Source: an uncultured Dialister sp. (GTDB lineage: Bacteria > Bacillota > Negativicutes > Veillonellales > Dialisteraceae). Taken from it: 29,912 nt of DNA. Both the position numbers and the translations under genes were made by a program. The stretch lies in contig URIB01000016.1 of assembly GCA_900547785.1 (NCBI GenBank), forward strand, positions 1 to 29,912, given 5' to 3'. Of this stretch, positions 6,477 through 15,465 are shown piece by piece (the first letter of the stretch is position 1; each line of letters opens with the position of its first letter). The notes under the pieces were generated by a model. That model saw only the letters and a list, made by a program, of their open reading frames with translations. It was not told where the DNA came from and searched no databases.

Positions 6477-6500
6477 ATCCGCTCAAAAAGCGGATTTTTT
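6477..6500 (+). terminator. Terminator of the dnaN-yaaA-recF unit
   Basis: ATCCGCT (6477-6483) pairs with AGCGGAT (6489-6495), followed by a run of T. It lies 30 bases downstream of the recF stop. Confidence 0.9.
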
Positions 6501-6540
6501 ATATGCGTCATTTCTAAATTTTTCTTATCTAAAAAACTAT

Positions 6541-7195
6541 AATTTCTTTCTTCCTTGGTGTCAGCTTCCCCCGAATATGGAGGGAAGTGCCGAGCTTTGC
6601 GAGGCGATAGGGGCAAGCTTGCGTACACAGGTCAAGATATGTAATACTCATATCCTTTGCCAGATTCTTCACTTCGTTCGAGAATGACAGGCAGGTATTT
6701 AGTGCCGTTTTGTAAAACTGTTTTTCGTTTATTTTCAGCCTTGTCCCTTCTGTCAACCTGACGGTTGACACCTTAGCCAAGGCAAAGCGTCTCACACACT
6801 TTTGCAGCGTCGCTCCGCTCCTCGAAAAGTGGTTCGCTTGCTTCCCGACAAGCGGGGAAGCCTTACAATTAATATTTTTCTCTTATTGGGCGAAAAGTCA
6901 CTTACTGCCTTTCGTAAATGTAATTCACCCCTGCCGTCATTCTTGAGCAGTGGACAGAATCGGAATGTTGATGGAAGAAAAAACATCATGTGACTCATAG
7001 CGAAGAATCCGGCAAGGAATATCGTCAAAAGAGTATATATAAATAAAAACCATTAATTCTTTTTTCCTTAGTGTCAGCTTCCCCGGAACTCGGAGGGAAG
7101 GCTTGAGTTCCCTATTTTTCATTTCAGAACCTATAAGCAAGTATATAGATTTCAAAACTATAGCTTCTTTTTTATTAGTGTCAGCTGTCTCCGTT
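6541..7195 (-). repeat. Mosaic hairpin-repeat block I
   Basis: This intergenic block between convergent recF and dciA has no credible gene. Read on the minus strand it contains a full composite unit: module D, long form (6737-6867); module B (hairpin 6659-6692, GCCAGATTCTTC against GAATGACAGGC); and module A (6541-6631, stem CTTCCC/GGGAAG). Module E (about 6935-7015, ending in ATAGCGAAGAATCCGGC) and two truncated A pieces (about 7060-7110 and 7155-7195) follow towards dciA. Module D contains the GTCAACC/GGTTGAC hairpin at 6752-6769. The same modules recur in blocks II to V. Confidence 0.9.
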
Positions 7196-7225
7196 CATAG
7201 GCAAAATGGGAAAGTTGTTGTACAT

Positions 7226-7283
7226 AAAAAAGTATTTCTCTCTTTTCTCACTGTTTTATGAGAGGAAAGAAAAATACTTTTTT
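7226..7283 (-). terminator. Long terminator after dciA
   Basis: A long imperfect stem starts with AAAAAAGTATTT and closes with AAATACTTTTTT around the loop CTGTTTTA. It abuts the dciA stop codon on the minus strand and could also stop transcription coming from recF. Confidence 0.85.
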
Positions 7284-8223
7284 ACTTTTTATCGTATGAA
7301 TGGTATTTACTTTGTTTCATGTTCCGCAGGGCTTCTTCTGCTTCCCTTAAGGTGATATTTTTTAGCGGTTTGTGGATAAGGAGAGAAAGAAGAATTCGTT
7401 TGTGGAGCGGGGCGTCCGTATTTTGGAAAATCGCCTCTCTTTGTTTTTGTATCCATTTTTCCCGGGCGGACGCATAGGTTTCATAAGAAAAAGGTCGGCG
7501 GCCGGGTATGGATTTTACCGGATTTCTCTGTTTTTTCAAAATGGAAAGACAGTCTTCATATTTGTAGTGAGGATTTTCTTTTAAAATAAGAATAAAGGCG
7601 CCTTCTTCCGTTTTTTCCAGTTTATTTTCACAGCGGACACAGAGGGTTTGCGCTTTCGGAATCAGCTGTCCGCAAGTTATGCAGGGGTGATAGCCGTGGG
7701 CGACTTCCGCTTTGTCTTTCTCATAGGAACGGGCAATCATTTTTTCAAAAGTTTTCCGCAGTTTTTCATCTTTGATATGGACATGTGTCCAGGCGGAGAT
7801 TTCTTTTTTCTCTTTGTCCGTTAAAGGCTGATCATACATTTTTTCCCGGAAAGCAAGGCGGCTGTTGATGGAATCGACCGTGGTTTTTCCGGCCATTTCT
7901 TTTTTCGGTGATCCGGCAAGAAAGCGGATATCCGTAAATTGTTTTCCGTATTCATCTTCTCTGATTCTTTGCAGGAGTTCCGATTTCATCATAAAAAGAT
8001 GCTGCATCAAAGCGGAATTGGTGACATAGATGAAAAGGGTGTTTCCTTTTCCAAAGCCGATATAGGAATATTTGGCAGGCATTTCTCCTACCATATCTTT
8101 CCATTTTTGTTGAAGCCGGAAGAAAAGGAAAGAACGGTCATGGAAGAGGCGGCTGCCCGTTTTACTCTGATGAAACGTATCGGAAAGCATTTTCAGGGAT
8201 TCATAATTTTTTTTCTTTTCCAT
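7282..8223 (-). CDS. DciA-like (DUF721) protein with C-terminal zinc ribbon
   Basis: A 313-residue protein. Residues about 30-103 form a DUF721/DciA-type domain (WKDMVGE, then IYVTNSALMQHLFMMKSELL). DciA is the ancestral loader/operator of the replicative helicase DnaB in bacteria lacking DnaC or DnaI. This protein is about two to three times longer than typical stand-alone DUF721 proteins. The extra part carries a likely zinc ribbon, CITC (181-184) and CVRC (195-198), then a basic helical tail with many Lys and Arg. Its position beside dnaA-recF and parS supports a replication role. It faces recF instead of following it, behind its own promoter region (TATAAT on the minus strand about 30 bases upstream). 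A helicase-loading function is inferred from the family; the role of the zinc ribbon is unknown. Confidence 0.8.
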   Translation of the reverse strand: MEKKKNYESLKMLSDTFHQSKTGSRLFHDRSFLFFRLQQKWKDMVGEMPAKYSYIGFGKGNTLFIYVTNSALMQHLFMMKSELLQRIREDEYGKQFTDIRFLAGSPKKEMAGKTTVDSINSRLAFREKMYDQPLTDKEKKEISAWTHVHIKDEKLRKTFEKMIARSYEKDKAEVAHGYHPCITCGQLIPKAQTLCVRCENKLEKTEEGAFILILKENPHYKYEDCLSILKKQRNPVKSIPGRRPFSYETYASAREKWIQKQREAIFQNTDAPLHKRILLSLLIHKPLKNITLREAEEALRNMKQSKYHSYDKK

Positions 8224-8268
8224 AGGATTTCCTTTTTTCTTTTATTATATATCATAGCCAAATTCTAT

Positions 8269-8297
8269 TTCATTATGGTCGTATAAAAAGTTATAAT
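8269..8297 (+). promoter_or_regulatory. Candidate promoter of the PPK2 gene
   Basis: A perfect TATAAT at 8292-8297 has a 17-base spacer to a poor -35 (TTCATT, 8269-8274). It lies in the 101-base divergent gap between dciA and the PPK2 gene. Confidence 0.4.
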
Positions 8298-8324
8298 GAA
8301 AAAAAGGGATAAGGGGGATATTTT

Positions 8325-9284
8325 ATGGAAGAAATAAAAAAAGGAAAGATAGATGTAGACCGCTACCGTGTTAAGCCGGGAGAAAAGGTTCATTTAGAAA
8401 AATACAGGACCGGAAGAGATGTGGAGATTGAAAAGGAAGAAGTAAAAGAGCAGTTTTTTCCTGAAGTGATGGAAGAGCTGAAAAGTTATCAGGAAGCGCT
8501 CTATGCTGAAAATACGCACGGTCTGATTGTCGTTTTGCAGGCCATGGACGCGGCGGGGAAAGACGGGACGATCAATCATGTATTTTCCCACTTGAATCCC
8601 GGCGGCGTTTCTGTCGTTTCTTTCAAACAGCCGTCATTGGAAGAGCAGGATCATGATTATCTCTGGCGCATCAATAAGGGATTGCCGGAAAGAGGAAATA
8701 TCGGAATTTTTAACCGTTCCCATTATGAAGACGTGATTGTCACCCGGATTCATGATCTCATCAAAAACAGCCAGATGCCGGAAAATTTGGTGAATAAAAA
8801 TATTTGGAAGAATCGTTTTGAACAGATCAACCATTGGGAGAAATATCTGGCGCAGAACGGCTTTCCCATGGTAAAAATATTTCTTCACGTATCAAAAGAA
8901 GAACAGCAGGAACGCTTGATTGACCGGATTATCCGTAAAGAAAAAAATTGGAAATTTTCCATTTCCGATATCAATGAAAGAGAATATTGGGACAGATATC
9001 AGGAATTGTATGAAGAAATTTTTGAAAAAACGTCGACGGAAGAATCGCCGTGGTACATTGTTCCTGCCGATAATAAATGGTTTACCCGCTATGTAGTCGC
9101 TTTGATTGCCGTCCATGCCCTGAAAAAAATCAATCCGAAATATCCGGAATTGTCGCCGGAACTGAAAAAGCATCTTGAAAAATTTAAAAAAATGATAGCC
9201 AAAAAAGAGGGCATGTCTTTGGAAGAAATCAAGAAAAAAATTATAAAAGAAGAGAAAAAGAATGATTCGGCGGAAAAATCATGA
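8325..9284 (+). CDS. Polyphosphate kinase 2 family nucleotide phosphotransferase
   Basis: A 319-residue cytoplasmic enzyme of the PPK2 family, which moves phosphate between inorganic polyphosphate and nucleotides. The fold is P-loop, thymidylate-kinase-like. Walker A is MDAAGKDGT (74-82), preceded by VVLQA, and the family motif FNRSHYED lies at 129-136. The N-terminal RVKPGEKVHLEKY and the DYLWRINKGLPERGNIGIFNRSHYED stretch match the subgroup that includes AMP/ADP-phosphorylating class III enzymes. The direction and nucleotide specificity cannot be read from sequence. The Lys-rich C-terminal tail (from about 285) is probably disordered. The start ATG at 8325 follows a strong AAGGGGGA. It is a single-gene unit; the OmpA-like gene begins 72 bases after its stop. 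Confidence 0.9.
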   Translation: MEEIKKGKIDVDRYRVKPGEKVHLEKYRTGRDVEIEKEEVKEQFFPEVMEELKSYQEALYAENTHGLIVVLQAMDAAGKDGTINHVFSHLNPGGVSVVSFKQPSLEEQDHDYLWRINKGLPERGNIGIFNRSHYEDVIVTRIHDLIKNSQMPENLVNKNIWKNRFEQINHWEKYLAQNGFPMVKIFLHVSKEEQQERLIDRIIRKEKNWKFSISDINEREYWDRYQELYEEIFEKTSTEESPWYIVPADNKWFTRYVVALIAVHALKKINPKYPELSPELKKHLEKFKKMIAKKEGMSLEEIKKKIIKEEKKNDSAEKS

Positions 9285-9356
9285 GAAAGAGAAATATGTT
9301 ATAATAATAAGTGAGGAATATGTATAGGGATTTTTTTATATAGAAAGGAAAACAAT

Positions 9357-10421
9357 ATGAAAAAGACAATAGCAGTGCTCGCTTGTGCGGCAGCACTTAC
9401 CATGACGGCTTACGCATCTCCGCAAACGGAATTTACACAAGGAGAATGGGAAGTCAATGCGGGAATGAGTCATCCGGAAGCCAAAATGGACGGATACAGC
9501 TCTTCTTCCCGTTGGAATTTTGACGGCGGAGTGACTTACGGATTGGGCGACGGATATGCTGTGGAATTTCAGCATCACGGACTGGATACCAAGTACATTG
9601 ACGGGTACAGCCGGGAATTGAATCTCCTTTACAATGTGCATCCCCAAGTAGCGGTTTATGGCGGATATAACCGCATTTCCATGGAAAATCTTCCTTTGGG
9701 AATGACAGGAGCGGAAGACAGAGACAATAATGTCCTTCAACTGGGTGTGATTGCCAGAAAACCGTTGACAAACGAACTTGATCTTTATGCAAAAGGCGCT
9801 TTAGGAACCAAAAATACCTCTCTTTGGGAAGCAGGCGTCAACTATGCACTGGACCGGAACCTGGACGTTAATGCAGGGTATCGCTATCTGAATACAAAAG
9901 GAAATTCCGAAAAGAACGTAACCTATCAGGGATGGCTTGCCGGTGTTTCCTATCGTTTCGGGTCGGGTCACGACAGAACGACTCCTTACAGAGAGTACGA
10001 CTCCTATGAAAAAGAAGATACAACTGTCGTTACCGTAGAAAGAACGGAACCGGAGGAAGTAGAAACCAAAGTCGTTGCCCCGGAAAACGATTACTATTTC
10101 AACAGCATTCACTTTGCCAATGACTCGGATACCCCGGGAGCGGAACAGAAAGCAAACCTTGATGCTTTTGTGGAAAGAGCGAAAGAAACGGGACATATTT
10201 TCAAACTCGTAGGCAGAACGGATTCCAACGGGGATAAAGACTACAATGACGCTCTGGCAATCCGCAGAGTGAAAAAAGTAGCCGACTATGCCGTTGCCCA
10301 CGGTGTGGATATTGATCAGCTCGTAGGCATGTACAAGGGAGAAGAAGATCCGGCAGACACAAACCGGACGGAAGAAGGCCGGGCAAATAACAGAAGAGTC
10401 GATATTTTCGAACACAAGTAA
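9357..10421 (+). CDS. OmpA-family outer-membrane protein
   Basis: A 354-residue protein with a signal peptide (1-20, ending AYA-SPQ). Residues about 22-202 show alternating aromatic/polar beta-strand patterns of an eight-stranded-type barrel, the last strand ending WLAGVSYRF. A charged, Val-Glu-rich linker follows (205-245). The OmpA C-terminal peptidoglycan-binding domain is at about 246-352, with GRTDSNGDKDYNDALAIRRV and the terminal NNRRVDIF. It anchors the outer membrane to the cell wall and is direct evidence for a diderm envelope. GAAAGGA precedes the ATG; a TATAAT at 9300-9305 may be its -10 element, but the -35 is weak. The downstream gap holds a terminator and then repeat block II. 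Confidence 0.93.
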   Translation: MKKTIAVLACAAALTMTAYASPQTEFTQGEWEVNAGMSHPEAKMDGYSSSSRWNFDGGVTYGLGDGYAVEFQHHGLDTKYIDGYSRELNLLYNVHPQVAVYGGYNRISMENLPLGMTGAEDRDNNVLQLGVIARKPLTNELDLYAKGALGTKNTSLWEAGVNYALDRNLDVNAGYRYLNTKGNSEKNVTYQGWLAGVSYRFGSGHDRTTPYREYDSYEKEDTTVVTVERTEPEEVETKVVAPENDYYFNSIHFANDSDTPGAEQKANLDAFVERAKETGHIFKLVGRTDSNGDKDYNDALAIRRVKKVADYAVAHGVDIDQLVGMYKGEEDPADTNRTEEGRANNRRVDIFEHK

Positions 10422-10444
10422 TAGCAAATGAAAAGATAGGAGCT

Positions 10445-10483
10445 TTGCCGGTGACAAGAAATGACTGCATATGCGGCCGGCAA
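10445..10483 (+). other. Stem-loop in the ompA-like 3' region
   Basis: TTGCCGG (10445-10451) and CCGGCAA (10477-10483) can pair around a 25-base loop, just after the stop codon. A palindrome CGCCATGGCG follows near 10512. The purpose is unknown; it may protect the mRNA end ahead of the real terminator. Confidence 0.35.
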
Positions 10484-10574
10484 CCGGGAAAGAAACCATA
10501 AAAAATTGTATCGCCATGGCGTATCTGTGACGAATATCATCATTTGGAAATGCAAAAAAATAAAAATGCAAAAG

Positions 10575-10616
10575 AAGAAATGAATCAGGAACAAATCCGG
10601 GTTCATTTCTTTTTTT
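10575..10616 (+). terminator. Terminator of the OmpA-like gene
   Basis: AGAAATGAA (10576-10584) pairs with TTCATTTCT (10602-10610), with a further GGA/TCC pairing in the loop, followed by seven T. Confidence 0.85.
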
Positions 10617-10618
10617 AT

Positions 10619-11270
10619 AGCGGCAGCTTCCCCCGAATGCGGTGGCAAGCGTGCGTACACAGGTTAGAATATCATAGAAAAACCAAAAGCACCCCTGCCG
10701 TCATTCTTGAGCGGTGGAAGTATGCAAATGAATAAAAACGGAAAAGCAGAGTAATGAGTGATAGCGAAGAATCCGGCATAGGTTATCGGAAAATGCATTT
10801 AACACCCGTATTCTTTGTCCAGATTCTTCACTCTACCTCGTACTTTTTTATTATTCTATTCCCGACCGCTTTTTACGGCCGTTCAAGAATGACAGACAAG
10901 TATTTAATACAGTTCTGTAAAAATATTTCTTGCGTGTCTGCTCACACTTGCCCCTTTCGTCAACCTAACGGTTGACACTTTAGCCAAAGGCAAAGCGTCT
11001 CACACACTTTTACAGCGTCGCTTCGCTCCTCGAAAAGTGGTTCGCTTGCTTCCCGTGATCGGGGAAAGCTTACGATTGATATTCTTTTCTTTTGTAACAA
11101 CTTCCATTCAATACCGCTTGAAAAACATATTCCACTTCTGTTGTTACCCTTTTGCTTCCATTCACATTTATTTCTATTCTTATGTGTTTACTCACGCTTG
11201 CCCCTTTCGTCGGCTAACACCGCCACCGTCCCCGTTTCCGTGGACGGCTCACAATTAGTATTCGTTCTTT
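10619..11270 (-). repeat. Mosaic hairpin-repeat block II
   Basis: This is the gap between the OmpA-like gene and the SGNH hydrolase. Modules in plus-strand order: truncated A (10619-10665), E (about 10697-10785), long-loop B (about 10818-10900, with an extra segment between the two hairpin arms), and long-form D (about 10938-11080, hairpin GTCAACC/GGTTGAC at 10959-10976). A further degenerate D remnant lies at about 11180-11265. The order A-E-B-D matches block I read in the same direction. No gene is credible in it. Confidence 0.88.
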
Positions 11271-11411
11271 TCGTGACACCTATTATTTAATTTCATTTGC
11301 AAAACACTTTTCACTTTTGCCGTCATTTTTTTATTTCTTGCCATCGGCCGGACGGGTTGGCAAATTTCTTTCGGACGGGTATACTCAATGCATATGGAAA
11401 GGGGCGGCTTG

Positions 11412-12701
11412 ATGCGGCGTTTATTTTTGATTCTTTTTTTATGGCTTGCGGTTTTGACGGCGGCGGCCGATGGCGGGGAGGAACGCTTTTTTCTTTTGTC
11501 TTGGCCGGAAAATCGGGAGGCGGTCTGGTATGATTTACAGATATTTCCTCAGGAGGAATTTTTCGGTCGGAAAGAAATGAAGCCGCCTGTATATAGAAAT
11601 TCTCATGTGTTCAGGAACGGGATTATTTTGCCGGTTTCTCTTTTTTCGTCTTATAAGGGGCGGGGGGATTTGTATTTCCGTGTCCGCGGCATCGGTCTTG
11701 ATGGGGCTGTGCTTTCCGATTTTTCTTTGCCTTGTTCTTTGAAGGAATCTGTCCGTTTTTTGCCTGCTCTTTCTCCTGTGGCGAGGGTGCATTATCACGG
11801 GGGAAATGGTACGGTACTGCTCTACCCGGCTTATTCTTTTGTTCCCGTTCCGGGGGCGGCGGCTTATGAAGTCGAGGTGGCAGAGGAAAAGGCGGGAGAG
11901 AAGGGGCCTGTGTTTGATAATCCCGTTTACAGAGAGGTGGTGACGTTGCCTGATTTGTTTGATCCCGTTCCGCGGGTCGGAACGTTTTTCTGGCGTGTCC
12001 GCGGATTGGACGGGGCGGGTGAACCGTTCGGAGCGTGGAGCGAGGCTGAAAAAATAGTGAATGATCCGTCGGAGGAGCGGGTTGTGGGGATTCTGGGGGA
12101 CAGTATCAGTCACGGCGGCGGCCGCATGTCTTACAGTCCTGCCGATTGGTCGTATAATTACGGAGCGTATCTTGATTTTCCGGTTATGAATTTTTCCCGC
12201 AGCGGTGATGAAACTTTCATGATGGCGGAGCGGTTTGCAAGGGATGTGCTTCCTTTTCGTGTGCGGTATCTGCTCATTATGGGCGGAACGAATAATTTGC
12301 GTCTCGGGAAATCAGCGGAGTCGGTTATCGAAGATTTACAGATGATTCAGACGATGTGCAGGGAAGCGGGGATTATTCCCATATTTCTTACGCTTTTGCC
12401 GGTTAATCCGGTGGAGATAGAGCGGTATTATCATCAGAAAACGGCGGAGAATTGGAAATCGGAGTTCCAAAAGGTGAATGATTGGATTCGCGGACAGGTG
12501 CATATCGATACGGCAGGTCCTTTTGAAAGTTATGAAATGATGCCCGCGTCTTTTGCCGCTGACGGACTGCATCCCGATGCGGCGGCGAAAGAAATGATGG
12601 CGGCGATCATCAATCGGGAAATGAAAAAAATCATGGCGGCGAAAACGGAGGAAAAGGAATCGGATTCTCCGGGAGCAATCAAAGATGGGCATAGGGCATG
12701 A
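11412..12701 (+). CDS. Secreted SGNH/GDSL-family hydrolase with Fn3-like repeats
   Basis: A 429-residue exported protein. I place the start at 11412 because AAAGGGG lies ten bases upstream and the signal peptide (MRRLFLILFLWLAVLTAAA) begins there; ATGs at 11388 and 11394 are weaker. Two beta-sandwich-like segments follow, each with a WRVRG or FRVRG-type strand (near residues 90 and 195), suggesting Fn3-like domains. The catalytic SGNH domain begins at about 225: GDS with the nucleophile Ser 231, block II Gly in SRSGDE, GGTNN near 291-295, and DGLHPD with Asp 384 and His 387. The likely activity is esterase or deacetylase on glycans or lipids; the substrate is unknown. The gene is more G-rich than its neighbours. 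It converges with potD and shares a terminator with it. Confidence 0.85.
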   Translation: MRRLFLILFLWLAVLTAAADGGEERFFLLSWPENREAVWYDLQIFPQEEFFGRKEMKPPVYRNSHVFRNGIILPVSLFSSYKGRGDLYFRVRGIGLDGAVLSDFSLPCSLKESVRFLPALSPVARVHYHGGNGTVLLYPAYSFVPVPGAAAYEVEVAEEKAGEKGPVFDNPVYREVVTLPDLFDPVPRVGTFFWRVRGLDGAGEPFGAWSEAEKIVNDPSEERVVGILGDSISHGGGRMSYSPADWSYNYGAYLDFPVMNFSRSGDETFMMAERFARDVLPFRVRYLLIMGGTNNLRLGKSAESVIEDLQMIQTMCREAGIIPIFLTLLPVNPVEIERYYHQKTAENWKSEFQKVNDWIRGQVHIDTAGPFESYEMMPASFAADGLHPDAAAKEMMAAIINREMKKIMAAKTEEKESDSPGAIKDGHRA

Positions 12702-12731
12702 AAAAAGCGTTCTTTCCGGGAACGCCTTTTT
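12701..12731. terminator. Bidirectional terminator between SGNH hydrolase and potD
   Basis: GCGTTC (12707-12712) pairs with GAACGC (12720-12725), flanked by A6 and T5, so it works for both convergent genes. Confidence 0.9.
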
Positions 12732-12739
12732 GATTTCTT

Positions 12740-13792
12740 TTATCTTCTGATTTTCAGTTCCGTCCAGGCTCTGTCGTACAGAGGGAGAGTCTCGCCGAGG
12801 TCTTCAATCCATTCTCCGAGGGAAATGTATTCTTTAGCGGCTCTCAGCATGGGATCACTCTTGTATTCTTCCGAGTGGTAGGGCGCTGATTTCGTATTCG
12901 GATCGTTATAGCCGATGTATTCGTAATTTTTGGCGCTCACTTCAGGGTCATAGAGGTAGTTGATAAATGCTTCCGCCAGTTCTTTGTTTTTGGCTCCTTT
13001 GGGGATAGCGAAAGTATCCGCCCAGATGACGGCGCCTTCTTTGGGAATGACGAAAGCGATGTCGGGATTTTCCAAGTAGGAGAAAGAAGCGTCGCCGGAC
13101 CACATGGTGCCGATCCAGGCTTCTTCGGCGATGAATTTCTGTTTGATGGTGTCCGTATCGTAAGCAAGAATCAGCGGGGAAAGACGGTAGAGATCGTCCA
13201 TAGCTTTTCCTATTTCATCGGGATTTTTTGCGTTGACGGAATATCCCCGTTTTTTGAGGGCCATACCGATGACTTCCCGGCTGTCATTTAAAAGAATCAG
13301 CCGGTCTTTATAATTGTCATTCCATAAATCGGACCAGGAGGAGGGCGCAGTTTTGATGTATTTGGTGTTGTAGGCGATGCCCGTGACGCCCCATGTATAG
13401 ATAACCGAATGGCGGCCGCCCGGATCATATGGCGGGTTTTGGAGTTCGGGGAGAATATAGGCGGTGTTCGGCAGTTTTGATTTATCCAATTCTTCCAGCA
13501 GATCCAATTTCAAAAGAGTGGACACCATATAGTCCGAGGGCTGGATAAGGTCGTACTGCGAACCGCCGGCGTGAATTTTGGCGAGAAGTTCTTCATTGCT
13601 TCCGAACACGTCATAATTGATTTTGCACCGGTATTTCTCTTCAAAGTCCGCCAGTACTTCGGGAGAGAAATTATCCGCCCAGCTGAAAAGGTTCAGTACT
13701 TGCCCGTCTTGTTTATCTGTCTTTGTTTCTTCACTACAGCCCGAAAAGGCTAAAAAACAAAGAGAGAGTGCCAGAGAAATCAGTTTTTTCAT
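12740..13792 (-). CDS. potD: Spermidine/putrescine ABC transporter substrate-binding lipoprotein
   Basis: A 350-residue lipoprotein that captures polyamines outside the inner membrane and passes them to PotBC. The start is MKKLISLALSL at 13792, preceded by AGAAAGGA; an open frame extends 19 codons upstream without family support. The lipobox LAFSGC places the lipidated Cys at residue 19. Family features include LNLFSWADNFSPEVLADFEEKY at the mature N-terminus, GSNEELLAKIHAGGSQYDLIQPSDYMV, and the Trp/Asp-rich binding-cleft segments (WGVTGIAYN, WSGDASF). It is the last gene of potABCD, starting 17 bases after the potC stop. Discrimination between spermidine and putrescine cannot be made here. 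Confidence 0.93.
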   Translation of the reverse strand: MKKLISLALSLCFLAFSGCSEETKTDKQDGQVLNLFSWADNFSPEVLADFEEKYRCKINYDVFGSNEELLAKIHAGGSQYDLIQPSDYMVSTLLKLDLLEELDKSKLPNTAYILPELQNPPYDPGGRHSVIYTWGVTGIAYNTKYIKTAPSSWSDLWNDNYKDRLILLNDSREVIGMALKKRGYSVNAKNPDEIGKAMDDLYRLSPLILAYDTDTIKQKFIAEEAWIGTMWSGDASFSYLENPDIAFVIPKEGAVIWADTFAIPKGAKNKELAEAFINYLYDPEVSAKNYEYIGYNDPNTKSAPYHSEEYKSDPMLRAAKEYISLGEWIEDLGETLPLYDRAWTELKIRR

Positions 13793-13808
13793 GGACAGTC
13801 CTTTCTTT

Positions 13809-14624
13809 CTACAGAAGTTGTTCTTCCTGCCGCTTTTCACGGCGGTCAAGCTGTTTCACATGAAGGAAATCGGCGAAGAGAACGAGAAGAATTTCTACAA
13901 GAATCATCAGAGTGGAGAGGGCATTGATTTCCGGAGAAATGCCTCGCTTCACCATGGCGTAAATATAAAGGGGAAGGGTCGTCGAATTGGGACCGGCGAC
14001 GAAAAAGCTGATGACAAAGTCGTCAATGGAAAGGGTGAAAGCGATGAGAGCGCCGGCGACGACACCGGGCATGATGAGGGGAAGTGTCACATAACGGAAA
14101 CTTTGCCAGGGTTTCGCATACAGATCGCTCGCCGCTTCTTCATATTCCGTTTTCATGCCGTCCAAACGGGCACCGACGGTGATAACGACAAAGGAAAGAC
14201 AGAACGTGATGTGAGCGAGTATGACGGTCGGCTTGCCCAAAGGCAGACCGACTTGTGAAAATAAAACGAGAAGAGAAAGTCCCATGACAATTTCAGGAAT
14301 GAGAATGGGAAGATAAATGAAGCCGTTCAGCAGATTTTCAAAACGGTATTTGTATTTGTGAAGAGCGATGGCCGCCGTCGTGCCGAGAATGGTGGAAATG
14401 ACGGTGGAAACGGCGCCGATGAAAAGCGTATTGATCAAAGCTTCCAACACGTGGCGGTTTTGAAAAAGAGCGGTGTACCAATTGAAAGTAAATCCCGTCC
14501 AAACCGCATTGAGGCGGGAGTCATTGAAAGAGTAGAGAGCCAGAATGAGGAGAGGCAGATAGAGAAAAGCGAGAACCGCCAGTGAATAAGCGAGGAGAAC
14601 ATGACTACGCCAAGTTTTTTGCAT
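13809..14624 (-). CDS. potC: Polyamine ABC transporter permease PotC
   Basis: A 271-residue inner-membrane permease with about six transmembrane helices. It forms the translocation path with PotB. The cytoplasmic EAA loop reads YEEAASDLYAKPWQSFRYVTLPLIMPG, the coupling site for the ATPase. The start MQKTWRSH at 14624 has GGAGG nine bases upstream. It overlaps the potB end by about 20 bases, so translation is probably coupled. An ATG 24 bases further upstream lacks a ribosome-binding site. Confidence 0.93.
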   Translation of the reverse strand: MQKTWRSHVLLAYSLAVLAFLYLPLLILALYSFNDSRLNAVWTGFTFNWYTALFQNRHVLEALINTLFIGAVSTVISTILGTTAAIALHKYKYRFENLLNGFIYLPILIPEIVMGLSLLVLFSQVGLPLGKPTVILAHITFCLSFVVITVGARLDGMKTEYEEAASDLYAKPWQSFRYVTLPLIMPGVVAGALIAFTLSIDDFVISFFVAGPNSTTLPLYIYAMVKRGISPEINALSTLMILVEILLVLFADFLHVKQLDRREKRQEEQLL

Positions 14625-15465
14625 GGCCGTTTCCTCCTTTCCGTACATGGATGGCTTTGTAGTAGAGGAAAATCAGGACAAGGGAAAGAAGAGAAAGAAG
14701 AATGGACAGCGCCGAACCGAAAGGCCAGTCCCGGGCGGAGAGGAATTGATTCTGTATGACGTTGCCCACCAAAAAGGCTTTGGATCCTCCCATGACATCG
14801 GGAATGACAAACATGCCGAGAGAAGAAATAAAAACGAGAATCGTTCCGGCGGCGATCCCCGGCATCGTAAGGGGCAGTGTGATTTTTCGGAATGCTTTGA
14901 AAGGAGAAGCGCCGAGATCCGCCGCCGCTTCCAAAAGCCGGTGGTCAAGCTGTTCGACAGATACATAAACGGGAAGAATCATAAACGGAAGAAGTGCATA
15001 AACCATGCCGACCATGACAGCCCCTTCATTATAAAGAAACTGGATGGGCAAATCGACGATACCGAGCTTTAAAAGAAGGGTATTGATAACGCCCTGTGTG
15101 CGGAGAATGATAACCCATGCATAAGAACGGATAATGAAATTGATCCAAAAAGGAATCATGCATAAAATCAGGCCTTTCTGCCGGATCCGCTCAGGCAGTT
15201 TCGCAATGTAATAAGCGAGAGGATATCCCATGAAAATCGTACAGACCGTAGTCACCACTGCCACAAAAAGAGTCTGCACAAAAATGGAAACATAAAGAGC
15301 GTCAAAAAAGCGGGCGTAATTTTCACAAGTCCATTGGAAAAGAATCTGCCCGTAGGCGGTGCGGCCGGCAAAAGAAACGGTAACCACAATCAGCATGGGA
15401 ATGATGAAGAAAAGAACCAGCCAGATCACGAAGGGCGTGACAAGCCACTTGCCGTTTTTATTCAT
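14605..15465 (-). CDS. potB: Polyamine ABC transporter permease PotB
   Basis: A 286-residue permease with about six membrane helices (first at residues 8-30, FVIWLVLFFIIPMLIVV). The EAA motif is LLEAAADLGASPFKAFRKITLPLTMPG. It pairs with PotC. The start overlaps the potA stop by eight bases, the usual coupling in pot operons. The polyamine family is identified from the whole potABCD order together with PotD. Confidence 0.93.
   Translation of the reverse strand: MNKNGKWLVTPFVIWLVLFFIIPMLIVVTVSFAGRTAYGQILFQWTCENYARFFDALYVSIFVQTLFVAVVTTVCTIFMGYPLAYYIAKLPERIRQKGLILCMIPFWINFIIRSYAWVIILRTQGVINTLLLKLGIVDLPIQFLYNEGAVMVGMVYALLPFMILPVYVSVEQLDHRLLEAAADLGASPFKAFRKITLPLTMPGIAAGTILVFISSLGMFVIPDVMGGSKAFLVGNVIQNQFLSARDWPFGSALSILLSLLSLVLIFLYYKAIHVRKGGNGHAKNLA

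Noticed and set aside
6529..7155. Open frames of 60-90 codons inside repeat block I, and similar ones in blocks II, III, IV and V
   Set aside because: They follow the hairpin modules, recur in several frames and orientations, lack consistent starts and ribosome-binding sites, and encode the same repeat-derived peptides (e.g. RKVVRLLPDKRG). They are repeat sequence, not genes.
13852..13867. Second parS-like sequence TGTTTCACATGAAGGA
   Set aside because: It has three mismatches to parS and lies within potC coding sequence; probably chance.
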